DNA of 18,463 bases from Mageeibacillus sp. UBA3708. Its GTDB lineage: Bacteria; Bacillota; Clostridia; Saccharofermentanales; Saccharofermentanaceae. Both the position numbers and the translations under genes were made by a program. The notes below the pieces were generated by a model. The model was not told the DNA's origin. It did no database searches and was given only the letters and a program-made list of their open reading frames with translations. Location: positions 1 to 18,463 of the forward strand of contig DFIB01000213.1 in NCBI GenBank assembly GCA_002371375.1, written 5' to 3'. This document shows, piece after piece, positions 8,216 to 15,585 of this stretch (its first letter is position 1; every line of letters starts with the position of its first letter).

Positions 8216-8935
8216 ATGGCAGCAAAGCGTGTTCTTTTGGTAGATGACGATCAGAGCATTATTGAAGTACAGAAGATGTATTTCGAGAAGGAAGGCTATC
8301 AGGTATCGACCTGCATGCAGGGTGATAAGGCTGTGGCAGCTTTTGAGACATTCAATCCCGACATAATCATTCTCGACCTCATGCTTCCCGGTATGGACGG
8401 CAACGACATCTGCCGTGAGATCAGGAAGAGTTCTGACGTACCGACCATCATGCTTACTGCAAGAACTGATACCCTTGATAAGATCATTGGCCTTGAGCTC
8501 GGTGCAGACGATTATGTGCCCAAGCCGTTCGAGCCCAAGGAATTGCTGGCGAGAGTCAAGGCAGTCCTCAGAAGAACAGACCGCAAGTCAGCTCCTCAGG
8601 AACAGGCGGAGGAAGAGAATAAGAGCAAGGAGATAGTGTCTTATCCCGGTTTTGTCGTTGATAAGGCAAGATATGTCGTTACAGTTGACGGTGAGGAGAT
8701 CTACATGCCTCCTAAGGAGCTTGAACTCCTGTTCTTCCTTGCATCCAATCCTGACAGGGTATTTACAAGAGAGCAGCTCCTTGAGAATGTATGGGGATAT
8801 GAGTTCTACGGAGAGTCCAGAACTGTTGATGTTCATATCAAGAGAATAAGAGAGAAGATCGAGAAGCCGGATCAGAGCCAGTCCTGGGCTATCAGGACAA
8901 TTTGGAGCAAGGGCTACAAGTTCGAGACTAAGTAA
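8216..8935 (+). CDS. OmpR/PhoB-family response regulator
   Basis: A 239-aa two-component regulator. The receiver domain (about 1-120) has the acidic pair Asp10-Asp11, phospho-acceptor Asp54 (ILDLMLPGMDG), Thr81 and Lys103 (KPF). A Glu/Lys-rich linker (about 122-140) precedes a winged-helix DNA-binding domain ending TVDVHIKRIREKIEK and IRTIWSKGYKFE. It should bind DNA as a phosphorylated dimer. The sensor kinase starts 11 bp after its stop, so the two form a cognate pair. Similarity to WalR or PhoP-type regulators is general and I cannot assign a regulon. The ribosome site is weak (AGGG at about 8199-8202). Confidence 0.93.
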   Translation: MAAKRVLLVDDDQSIIEVQKMYFEKEGYQVSTCMQGDKAVAAFETFNPDIIILDLMLPGMDGNDICREIRKSSDVPTIMLTARTDTLDKIIGLELGADDYVPKPFEPKELLARVKAVLRRTDRKSAPQEQAEEENKSKEIVSYPGFVVDKARYVVTVDGEEIYMPPKELELLFFLASNPDRVFTREQLLENVWGYEFYGESRTVDVHIKRIREKIEKPDQSQSWAIRTIWSKGYKFETK

Positions 8936-8946
8936 GGAGCGGATCT

Positions 8947-10488
8947 ATGAGCTCCGGCAAAAAGGTATCCACTAATTTTGCGGTATTCATCATATCGTTT
9001 CTCGTATTCACTACCGTAATAGTGTTTGCTGTAATGCTGTTCCTATCGTATGAGAACATGCATAATAATCTTATTATCTCCAACAAAAGCGATGCAGAGC
9101 TGATGACTATGGATATAGTGTCGGATTGCATGAATATTTCCGGTAATGAACCGTTTGTCTTTACAATGGATGATGACGGATCGAGGGATTTTCAGGTATC
9201 GAATCTTCTTCTTAAATTCATAGATTCAGAGATATACAGACGGTCAGGTTCCATATACATTGTTGATGATACAGGCCTTATCTTGTGCCGTAATCAGAAG
9301 ATAGGAGACGGCAAGGATCAGATAAGGGCTGAGAAGAGGGAGAACGGCAGGTATTACATTTCTGACAGTAATGTCCAGAATCTTATTGTTCAGGCTCAGG
9401 ACGGCAGCATGGCATCGGCTGATGACAGTGAGACCGGGTTTGTCACGTCTGTAAGATGCATAAGGATCCCCGGAACACAGTATTCATGTGTTGTGAAGAA
9501 GACGGCAGAGACGTCGGAAGTCAAGACGGAGTATCTCAGTGTAATCCTTCTGCCGGCGATCATTGCAATGCTCATTGCGATATCGCTTTATGTTGCTTTC
9601 GTGTGGCTGTCATTGGAGCCTGTTAAGGAGATATCGGAGGTTATATCCAAAGTAGCGGACGGTGATCTTAAGGCGCGCGTCAGCCCCAAATACGCCAGCG
9701 ATGACGACAGTGTCGGGCTGAATATCACTTCGGAGTTCTCACAGATGGGTGCGACCGTCAATAATATGATCGAATCCCTTGAGAATCAGGAGAAGGACAG
9801 GGAATTGTTCATATCAAGTATTGCACATGACATCAGGACCCCTCTTACATCCATCAACGGATTTGTCACGGCAATGCTCGACGGTACGATCCCGCCGAAC
9901 GGACGGGACAAATATCTTTCATTGATCAAGCAGGAGACGGACAGGATCAGAAGGCTCGTCGTATCAATGACTGAGGCATCGTCACTGGCACATGTCAATC
10001 CCGAGCTGGTTGAAGCATTCAATACGGCAGACATGATCAGAGATATTATAGATAACCTGGAGAGCCAGCTCAGGGATAAGGACATCAAGATCATCACATC
10101 ACTTGATCCTGGACCCGATAACATCGCCTATGGCGACGCTGAGCAGCTTTGCAGGGTCCTTGTGAATATCATCTCAAATTCCATCAAGTTCACGCCTCAG
10201 GGCGGCGTTATCAAGGTCTCAACGGACGGCAAGCCCCGTGAGGGTATCGTAAGCGTTACCATAGAGGATTCCGGTCCGGGTATCGAGGAGAGTAAGCGCA
10301 AGAGAATCTTTGAGAGTTTCTACAAAGCCGATGCTTCGCGTAAGGTGGAGGGATTCGGGCTCGGTCTGTATATCTGTAAGCAGATACTTGCTGCTCACGG
10401 CCAGACCATAACTTGTTCGGAGAGCGGGGAATTGGGCGGTGCCAGATTTGATTTTGCTTTCGGGATGCCTCCCAAGGGTGAAGGATGA
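8947..10488 (+). CDS. Membrane sensor histidine kinase
   Basis: A 513-aa kinase partnered with the response regulator just upstream. TM1 is at about 11-33 and TM2 at about 197-220, enclosing an extracellular domain of about 160 aa. Within it, GSIYIVDDTGLIL (101-113) looks like the core of a Cache/PAS-like sensor fold; that is my inference. A HAMP segment follows (about 221-275, with VADGDLKARV). The H-box SIAHDIRTPL carries phospho-His294. The ATPase domain has an N-box around Asn407/Asn411, DSGPG (441-445) and GFGLGL (469-474). TAAGGAG just upstream of the ATG is a strong ribosome site. The stop overlaps the nth start (ATGA). Confidence 0.93.
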   Translation: MSSGKKVSTNFAVFIISFLVFTTVIVFAVMLFLSYENMHNNLIISNKSDAELMTMDIVSDCMNISGNEPFVFTMDDDGSRDFQVSNLLLKFIDSEIYRRSGSIYIVDDTGLILCRNQKIGDGKDQIRAEKRENGRYYISDSNVQNLIVQAQDGSMASADDSETGFVTSVRCIRIPGTQYSCVVKKTAETSEVKTEYLSVILLPAIIAMLIAISLYVAFVWLSLEPVKEISEVISKVADGDLKARVSPKYASDDDSVGLNITSEFSQMGATVNNMIESLENQEKDRELFISSIAHDIRTPLTSINGFVTAMLDGTIPPNGRDKYLSLIKQETDRIRRLVVSMTEASSLAHVNPELVEAFNTADMIRDIIDNLESQLRDKDIKIITSLDPGPDNIAYGDAEQLCRVLVNIISNSIKFTPQGGVIKVSTDGKPREGIVSVTIEDSGPGIEESKRKRIFESFYKADASRKVEGFGLGLYICKQILAAHGQTITCSESGELGGARFDFAFGMPPKGEG

Positions 10489-11120
10489 CACGCATAAGCA
10501 GACAGCAGAGGGCGGATGATACGGTAAGATTACTCCGGCAGGCTTTCCCGGATGCCTGCTGTTCACTTGATTATGACTTGCCGGAGCGCCTCGCTATAAG
10601 AGGCATTCTGTCGGCTCAGTGCACGGACAAGAGAGTCAATATAACAGCGGCGGAACTGTTCGCGAGATACCCTTCCATGAGAGATCTGCAGGAAGCGGAC
10701 GAATGCGATATAGCTGACATGATCAGACCGTGCGGACTGACAAAGTCCAAGACGGCGGCTGTCATGGATTTTGCTTCGCTTTACTGCGGCAAATGGAACG
10801 GCAGGGTCCCGGATGATGCGGAAAGCCTTATGGAGTGCAAGGGAGTGGGCAGGAAGATCGCCAACCTCATAATCGGCGAAGTCTACAATATACCCGCTAT
10901 CGTCGTAGATACGCACTGTAAGCGCGTCTCATACCGTGTGGGACTTACGGATAATACAGATCCCGACAAGGTGCTTGCGGACCTTGACAAGGTCATCAGA
11001 GACGAAGATAAGATAGCATTCGGACATCTGGCAGTCGAACTCGGCAGGACTTACTGCAAGGCAGGCAACCCTGACTGTGCCTCATGTCCGCTCGCCGGTA
11101 TCTGCAGGAAGAGAGTGTAG
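10485..11120 (+). CDS. nth: Endonuclease III (DNA glycosylase/AP lyase)
   Basis: A 211-aa base-excision repair enzyme that removes oxidised pyrimidines and nicks abasic sites. The helix-hairpin-helix motif with catalytic Lys124 (CKGVGRKIAN) and catalytic Asp142 (VVDTH) are both present. Four cysteines at 191, 198, 201 and 207 give the C-X6-C-X2-C-X5-C spacing of the [4Fe-4S] cluster. Length is normal. The start ATG overlaps the histidine kinase stop by 4 bp, and recG starts 5 bp after its stop, so nth sits inside a continuous transcription unit. Confidence 0.95.
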   Translation: MTRISRQQRADDTVRLLRQAFPDACCSLDYDLPERLAIRGILSAQCTDKRVNITAAELFARYPSMRDLQEADECDIADMIRPCGLTKSKTAAVMDFASLYCGKWNGRVPDDAESLMECKGVGRKIANLIIGEVYNIPAIVVDTHCKRVSYRVGLTDNTDPDKVLADLDKVIRDEDKIAFGHLAVELGRTYCKAGNPDCASCPLAGICRKRV

Positions 11121-11125
11121 CTCAT

Positions 11126-13249
11126 ATGGCAAAAGTCAAGCTTGATTCACTTGTGTCGGAGCTCTACGGGATAGGTCCAAAGAAGGCCGAGAAGCTGGAA
11201 GTCCTTGAGATCAGGACTGTTTTTGACCTCATCTATTATCTGCCGAGGAGATATGAGGACTGGAGGCTCGGGAAGCATTTCGCCGGGTGTGCGGACGGGG
11301 AGGAGTGTTCCTTCAATGCTTATGTGGCTACATCCCCGCAGATGAATCCCAGGAGCAGGACGCGCAACGTGTCATTCTTTCTCGAGGATGACAAGGCAAG
11401 GATAAGAGTGACTTTCTTCAATGCCCCGTACATTACCGGTAAGTTCGCAAGGGGTGACGAGGTCTTCGTTCACGGTAAGATACAGTACTATAACGGGCAT
11501 CCGACGCTCGTAAATCCGTATATCGAACACATTTCCAAGGTGGATGAGGAGTCACTCATCAAGCCTGTTTATCATCAGACCGCAGGCATTTACTCAAGAG
11601 ATCTGTCCAAGTGGATCAGGACGGCACTTGAACTGTGCGGCGATCAGATCCCCGATGTGATCCCTTCCGCGCTTGCCCGAAAGCATGATCTCGTCAGTCC
11701 GAAGGAAGCGCTGAGACTTGTTCACTTTCCGTCGTCACCCGAAGATGCGGAACGGGGCAGGATCAGGATGGCATATGAGGAGCTGATCCTCCTCGGTATC
11801 GGAATGGCGATGCAGAAGGACCATTCTGATACGGTCAAGGCGCCCGTCGTTGTCCCGCACAATATCTCTCCGGAGGTACAGAAACGGTGGAAGACTGTTC
11901 TCAATAATCTCGGCTTTGCGCTCACCGGAGACCAGCGTCAGGCGATAGCCGATATACAGAAGGACCTTATGAGCGACATGCCCATGAACAGGCTCGTTCA
12001 GGGAGATGTAGGTTCCGGCAAGACGGCAGTAGCCGTATTATCCATGGCGATGACGGCTCTCATGGGCAGACAGTCTGTCCTTCTTGCTCCAACGTCGGTC
12101 CTTGCCAAGCAGCATTATGATACAGCCACAGCCATGCTGAGCGGAAGCGGGATCGGGGTATCACTCCTTCTCGGCAAGACAAAGGCATCGGAGAAGAAGG
12201 CTGTCAAAGAAGCGATACAGAGCGGAGAAGCGCAGGTCGTGATCGGTACCCACGCTCTGCTTACGGACGATGTCAGATTCGGCAATCTGGCACTTGTAAT
12301 AGCTGATGAGCAGCACAGATTCGGCGTAAGACAGCGCGAGAAACTTCTGCTGTCCTCCGATACTCATTCCGTACACAACCTCGTTATGACAGCGACACCG
12401 ATCCCGAGGACGCTGGCTATGGTCATCTACTCAGACATGCAGACCTCGATAATCAGGCAGAAGCCTGCAGGCCGCAAGCCCGTGTCGACACACTTTCTCC
12501 CGTCAAAGGATGATGAGGCAATATACGGTGCGATACGTGCCAAGCTCAAGGCAGGCGAACAGGTGTACATTGTCTGTGCCAAAGTCGATGAGGATGAAGA
12601 CGAGATCTATGACGATAACCTTATCGGAATATCCGAAGGCGGCAATGTCTTAAGTGTCAAAGAGATGAAGAAGCTGCTTGATTCCAGGGGAATAACATCG
12701 CAGTACAAATGCGAGATAATGTACGGTGCACTGCCCGAGAAGAAAAAGCTCTCCGTCATGGAGCAGTTCTCTTCAGGCGAGATAAAGATACTCGTATCGA
12801 CCACTGTAATCGAGGTAGGAGTAGATAATCCCAACGCTAATCTGATAGTGATAATGGATGCTGACAGATTCGGTCTGTCAACGCTGCATCAGCTCAGAGG
12901 GCGTGTTGGCAGATCGGATAAGGATGCCTACTGCATACTTGTGTCGGAGAGCAGGTCTGAGGTGGCATTGCAGAGGATGAAGATGATGTGTGAATCGAAC
13001 GACGGGTTCGAACTGGCAGAGGCGGATCTTAAGCTCCGCGGACCGGGCGACTTCTTTGGTACGAGACAGCACGGCATTCCGTCGCTCCGTGCGGCCAATC
13101 TGTATACGGATCTGCCGCTCGTCAAGGAGGCTCTGGAGTTTGCAAATGACGCGATAGCCGGTGCTGAACCCGCAGAGAAGGAGCGGATCACATCCGGTGT
13201 CAGGACACTGTTTGAACTGAGGTTCGGTTCACACCTGGGAGGTATATGA
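11126..13249 (+). CDS. recG: ATP-dependent DNA helicase RecG
   Basis: A 707-aa helicase that reverses stalled replication forks and branch-migrates Holliday junctions. The N-terminal wedge domain opens with LYGIGPKKAEKL and LPRRYEDW, followed by an OB-like fold. The superfamily 2 motor shows Walker A GDVGSGKT (293-300, Lys299), DEQH (394-397), the TATPIPRTLA motif III, and QLRGRVGRS near the C-terminus. The start at 11126 gives the usual N-terminus; an in-frame ATG at 11084 would add 14 residues inside nth and has no ribosome site. A GGAAGAG stretch at about 11107-11113 may serve as the ribosome site. rsmD begins 1 bp after the stop. Confidence 0.96.
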   Translation: MAKVKLDSLVSELYGIGPKKAEKLEVLEIRTVFDLIYYLPRRYEDWRLGKHFAGCADGEECSFNAYVATSPQMNPRSRTRNVSFFLEDDKARIRVTFFNAPYITGKFARGDEVFVHGKIQYYNGHPTLVNPYIEHISKVDEESLIKPVYHQTAGIYSRDLSKWIRTALELCGDQIPDVIPSALARKHDLVSPKEALRLVHFPSSPEDAERGRIRMAYEELILLGIGMAMQKDHSDTVKAPVVVPHNISPEVQKRWKTVLNNLGFALTGDQRQAIADIQKDLMSDMPMNRLVQGDVGSGKTAVAVLSMAMTALMGRQSVLLAPTSVLAKQHYDTATAMLSGSGIGVSLLLGKTKASEKKAVKEAIQSGEAQVVIGTHALLTDDVRFGNLALVIADEQHRFGVRQREKLLLSSDTHSVHNLVMTATPIPRTLAMVIYSDMQTSIIRQKPAGRKPVSTHFLPSKDDEAIYGAIRAKLKAGEQVYIVCAKVDEDEDEIYDDNLIGISEGGNVLSVKEMKKLLDSRGITSQYKCEIMYGALPEKKKLSVMEQFSSGEIKILVSTTVIEVGVDNPNANLIVIMDADRFGLSTLHQLRGRVGRSDKDAYCILVSESRSEVALQRMKMMCESNDGFELAEADLKLRGPGDFFGTRQHGIPSLRAANLYTDLPLVKEALEFANDAIAGAEPAEKERITSGVRTLFELRFGSHLGGI

Positions 13250-13250
13250 C

Positions 13251-13820
13251 ATGCCGAGAGTAGTTACAGGTAAATACAGAGGCACCGTACTCTTCGCCCC
13301 CAAAGGGGATACGACCAGACCAACGACAGACAAGGTGAAGGAATCGCTGTTCTCGATCATTCAGCAGCGGGTGCCTGGTGCGAGGGTTCTGGACATTTTT
13401 GCCGGTTGCGGTCAGATAGGGATCGAAGCCGTAAGCCGCGGTGCGGATTCCGCTGTGCTTGTAGACAAAGGCGGCGAACAGATATCGGTGATAAAGCGCA
13501 ATCTTGAGAAGATCAGAGCGGAAGAGGATGATTCGTTCAGGATAATAAGGGCGCCATATGATAAGGCACTTGATATGCTCGGCGAAGAAGGCAGGAAGTT
13601 CGACCTGATATATATGGATCCGCCGTATAAGACGGCTGAAGAGGCGGCAATACGCGTGACCGGCAAAGTTGCTCAATATGGTCTCCTCGAGGATGACGGC
13701 ATGCTTATGTGCGAGCATGCGTCGGATATTGATTTCGATGTGTCCAAAATGAGCGGTTTCAAAGCGGTTCGTTCTTGTAGTTACGGGCTTACAGTGATAA
13801 CATTTTTCTGTAAAGAATGA
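13251..13820 (+). CDS. rsmD: 16S rRNA (guanine966-N2)-methyltransferase RsmD
   Basis: A 189-aa SAM-dependent enzyme that methylates G966 of 16S rRNA in the assembling 30S subunit. The opening PRVVTGKYRGTVL and RPTTDKVKESLFSI are family hallmarks. The SAM loop is DIFAGCGQIGIEAVSRGA (about 48-65) and the catalytic motif DPPY is at 123-126. GGGAGGT at 13237-13243 is its ribosome site, within the recG 3' end. The gene order recG-rsmD-coaD is common in Firmicutes. Confidence 0.95.
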   Translation: MPRVVTGKYRGTVLFAPKGDTTRPTTDKVKESLFSIIQQRVPGARVLDIFAGCGQIGIEAVSRGADSAVLVDKGGEQISVIKRNLEKIRAEEDDSFRIIRAPYDKALDMLGEEGRKFDLIYMDPPYKTAEEAAIRVTGKVAQYGLLEDDGMLMCEHASDIDFDVSKMSGFKAVRSCSYGLTVITFFCKE

Positions 13821-13824
13821 CAAT

Positions 13825-13830
13825 GGAGGT
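13825..13830 (+). promoter_or_regulatory. Ribosome binding site that points to a TTG start for coaD
   Basis: GGAGGT lies 7 bp before TTG 13838. An in-frame ATG at 13817 overlaps the rsmD stop but sits upstream of this site and adds seven residues not seen at the CoaD N-terminus. Confidence 0.7.
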
Positions 13831-13837
13831 TCATGGT

Positions 13838-14326
13838 TTGAAGGTTCTTTTATTTCCGGGAAGTTTTGACCCGTTCACAAGAGGTCACAGAGACATTGCA
13901 AGGCGTGCCGCGAAGGTATGTGATAAGCTCTATGTGGCTGTAATGGAGAATTCAGCGAAGAAGACAGTCTTCACACTCGAGGAGAGAGAAGAACTTGTCA
14001 AGCGTTCTTTGACAAAATATGATAATATAGAAGTGATCAGTTCCACCGGACTTCTTGTGGATCTCTACAGACAGCTTGGCTGCTGTGCGGTAGTGAGGGG
14101 CATCAGGTCCGAGTCGGATTTCCGATATGAAGCAGAACTGGCATTGGCGAACAGGCTTCTCTGTCCTGAGTATGATTGTCTGTTGCTGCCGTGCAGAGAC
14201 GATATGTCTCTCATCAGTTCGAGCATAGTTAAGGAAGTGGGGCACTATGGCGGAGATATATCCAAGATGGTTCCTTCAGAGATAGTTGACACAGTAAAAG
14301 ACAAGTTAATGAAAGGCAGGGTTTAA
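13838..14326 (+). CDS. coaD: Phosphopantetheine adenylyltransferase (CoaD)
   Basis: Catalyses the fourth step of CoA synthesis: 4'-phosphopantetheine plus ATP to dephospho-CoA. With the TTG start the protein has 162 aa, close to the usual 159-161, and begins MKVLLFPGSFDPFTRGH, matching the family N-terminus. The nucleotidyl-transferase motif TRGH (14-17) carries the catalytic His17. VVRGIRSESDFRYEAELALAN and ISSSIVKEV are the other conserved blocks. It lies 17 bp after rsmD with its own GGAGGT site. The ATG at 13817 (169 aa) is the alternative start. Confidence 0.95.
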   Translation: MKVLLFPGSFDPFTRGHRDIARRAAKVCDKLYVAVMENSAKKTVFTLEEREELVKRSLTKYDNIEVISSTGLLVDLYRQLGCCAVVRGIRSESDFRYEAELALANRLLCPEYDCLLLPCRDDMSLISSSIVKEVGHYGGDISKMVPSEIVDTVKDKLMKGRV

Positions 14327-14330
14327 ACAA

Positions 14331-14813
14331 ATGGAAAACGGCGGCAGTCAGGGACGTTATGATCCCATCAAGCACATTGATTTTCTCATCGATACGGTAA
14401 AGGATGCTTCAAGCGTACCTTTCTCCGACAAGTGTTCTATTGAGAGAGCAGAGACGATCAACTCGCTCGAAGCATTGAGAAATCAGCTTCCTCCTTCAGT
14501 CGCACAGGCTAACGATATCGTCGCAAGGGCACAGGATATCATCAACACGGCTCGTGAGAAGAATAAGAAGATACTTGATGACGCCAACAGGATGTATGCG
14601 ATGAAGGTAAATGACCACGAGATCACACGTGGCGCAAGGGAAGAGGCTGCGAATATCATTGCCAATGCTGAAGCACAGGCAGAGGAACTCCGCCGCAATG
14701 CTCATCTCTATGTGAAGAGCCTTCTCGAGAATGTCAACAACACCATGAGTGACTGCGTTGCACGTGTTCAGATGAATCTCAAGGAGATCGATACGACAAT
14801 AGATCATGATTGA
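14331..14813 (+). CDS. Uncharacterised coiled-coil protein downstream of coaD
   Basis: A 160-aa soluble protein with no signal peptide or membrane segment. Residues about 45-140 are rich in Ala, Glu, Asn and Gln with a heptad-like pattern (for example ANDIVARAQDIINTAREKNKK and REEAANIIANAEAQAEEL), indicating a long helical coiled coil. Similar proteins in Clostridia are sometimes labelled ATPase or V-type ATPase subunit H-like because of helix composition; I see no Walker motif here, so that label would be misleading. A DivIVA-like or F0-b-like scaffold is possible, but I cannot assign a function. It starts 4 bp after coaD and is the last gene before a strong terminator. Confidence 0.75.
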   Translation: MENGGSQGRYDPIKHIDFLIDTVKDASSVPFSDKCSIERAETINSLEALRNQLPPSVAQANDIVARAQDIINTAREKNKKILDDANRMYAMKVNDHEITRGAREEAANIIANAEAQAEELRRNAHLYVKSLLENVNNTMSDCVARVQMNLKEIDTTIDHD

Positions 14814-14838
14814 GTCGTGAATGATATTTTGTATTGCC

Positions 14839-14873
14839 GGCCGCCCGCAGTGATGTAGGCGGCTTTTTGTTTT
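14839..14873 (+). terminator. Intrinsic terminator closing the housekeeping run
   Basis: GCCGCC (14840-14845) pairs with GGCGGC (14858-14863). The stem can extend inward through GCA/TGT with one mismatch and a GTGA loop. TTTTTGTTTT follows directly (14864-14873). It lies 26 bp after the coiled-coil gene. Confidence 0.9.
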
Positions 14874-14966
14874 GTGGGGCAGGGGAGCAGAGTTTGGTAC
14901 TGCAACCGTCTCATACAAAGGATCGTCCTTAGTTTAGTGACATTGGGTTTTCGTCGTTTTTGCAAT

Positions 14967-14975
14967 TGTTATAAT
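14967..14975 (+). promoter_or_regulatory. Extended -10 promoter candidate for the surface-protein cassette
   Basis: TGT followed by a perfect TATAAT (14970-14975) forms an extended -10 element. No good -35 is seen at 16-18 bp upstream. It is 59 bp before the ATG at 15035. The rest of 14874-15034 contains no gene I can support. Confidence 0.5.
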
Positions 14976-15034
14976 CACCGATATTTGATATATTTATCCT
15001 TGTATGTTCCCAAGAATAACAAGGAGGATTAATT

Positions 15035-15522
15035 ATGATGAGGGTAAAGAAGATCTCTGCGATGATCATTACTGTCATTATAATGGTAAGCATGGTCCCG
15101 GCAATGGTATTTGCTGCGCAGAAGGACGGCGGAAGCAGTCAGGTTCTTACTGGTACTTCTATGAGAATGGTAAGATGGTAACCGGATGGAAGCAGATCGA
15201 TAAGAAGTGGTATTACTTCACTACCGCCGGAAATATGATCGCGAATGAGTCTGTTAAGTCAGGAGGTAAGGTTTATCTCCTCGGAGACAGCGGTGCGATG
15301 GTTACAAAGAAGGGCTGGGCTAAGATAAAGGGTTCTTCTACTCCTGACAGATACGCATGGTTCTATCTTAAGTCCGGCGGAGTCTGCACTACAGGCTGGA
15401 AGAAGATCGGCGGTAAATGGTATTATTTCGATTTCTACGGACCGATGCTCTGCAACACCACCAGAGAGATCGACGGCAAGAATTACAAGTTTAACAAGAG
15501 CGGTGTTTGCACAAATCCGTAA
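15035..15522 (+). pseudogene. Secreted CW_binding-repeat protein, paralogue 1, interrupted by a 1-base frameshift
   Basis: AAGGAGGAT followed by ATG 15035 starts a clear signal peptide: MMRVKK, a hydrophobic core, then VFA-AQKDG (cleavage after about Ala27). This frame stops at about 15179 after 32 sensible codons plus missense. The repeats (GSYWYFYENGKMVTGW onward to GVCTNP at 15522) lie in another frame. Adding one base, for example T, after 15130 joins them as KDGWKQSGSYWYF. That matches the paralogue at 16744 (GKSGWVKSGDYWYYY) and gives a 162-aa protein. No slippery sequence is visible at the junction, so a real mutation or a sequence error is more likely than programmed frameshifting. 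The body has aromatic/glycine CW_binding-type repeats (TGWKQIDKKWYYF, TGWKKIGGKWYYF), three cysteines and no enzymatic domain. An open frame starting at 15004 gives a nonsense N-terminus. Confidence 0.8.
15394..15498 (+). repeat. Copy 1 of a 105-bp direct repeat shared with paralogue 2
   Basis: Aligns without gaps to 17344-17448 with, by hand count, 98 of 105 bases identical. The last 54 bases (15445-15498) differ at only one position. It encodes the last GW repeat and the MLCNTT...NKSG tail. Confidence 0.85.
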
Positions 15523-15585
15523 AGTTATTTAATAATGAAGAGCGTCAGTCAACCGGACGGTCGGTTCTTATATGAGGTGAATATC

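Noticed and set aside
13200..13823. Minus-strand open frame of 207 codons opposite rsmD
   Set aside because: It mirrors a well-supported rsmD gene, has no recognisable family and no ribosome site that stands out.
14918..14930. Short inverted repeat AAGGA-TCG-TCCTT before the cassette promoter
   Set aside because: The five-base arms and three-base loop are too short to separate from chance; no second copy lies before the other paralogues.
15004..15034. Open frame extending paralogue 1 upstream to ATG 15004
   Set aside because: It reads through the ribosome site and the signal-peptide DNA in the wrong frame and yields a Cys/His-rich nonsense N-terminus. The real start is 15035.
15541..15570. 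Small hairpin AACCG/CGGTT between paralogue 1 and the lipoprotein
   Set aside because: The stem is only five base pairs with no U-tract, so it is not a convincing terminator.
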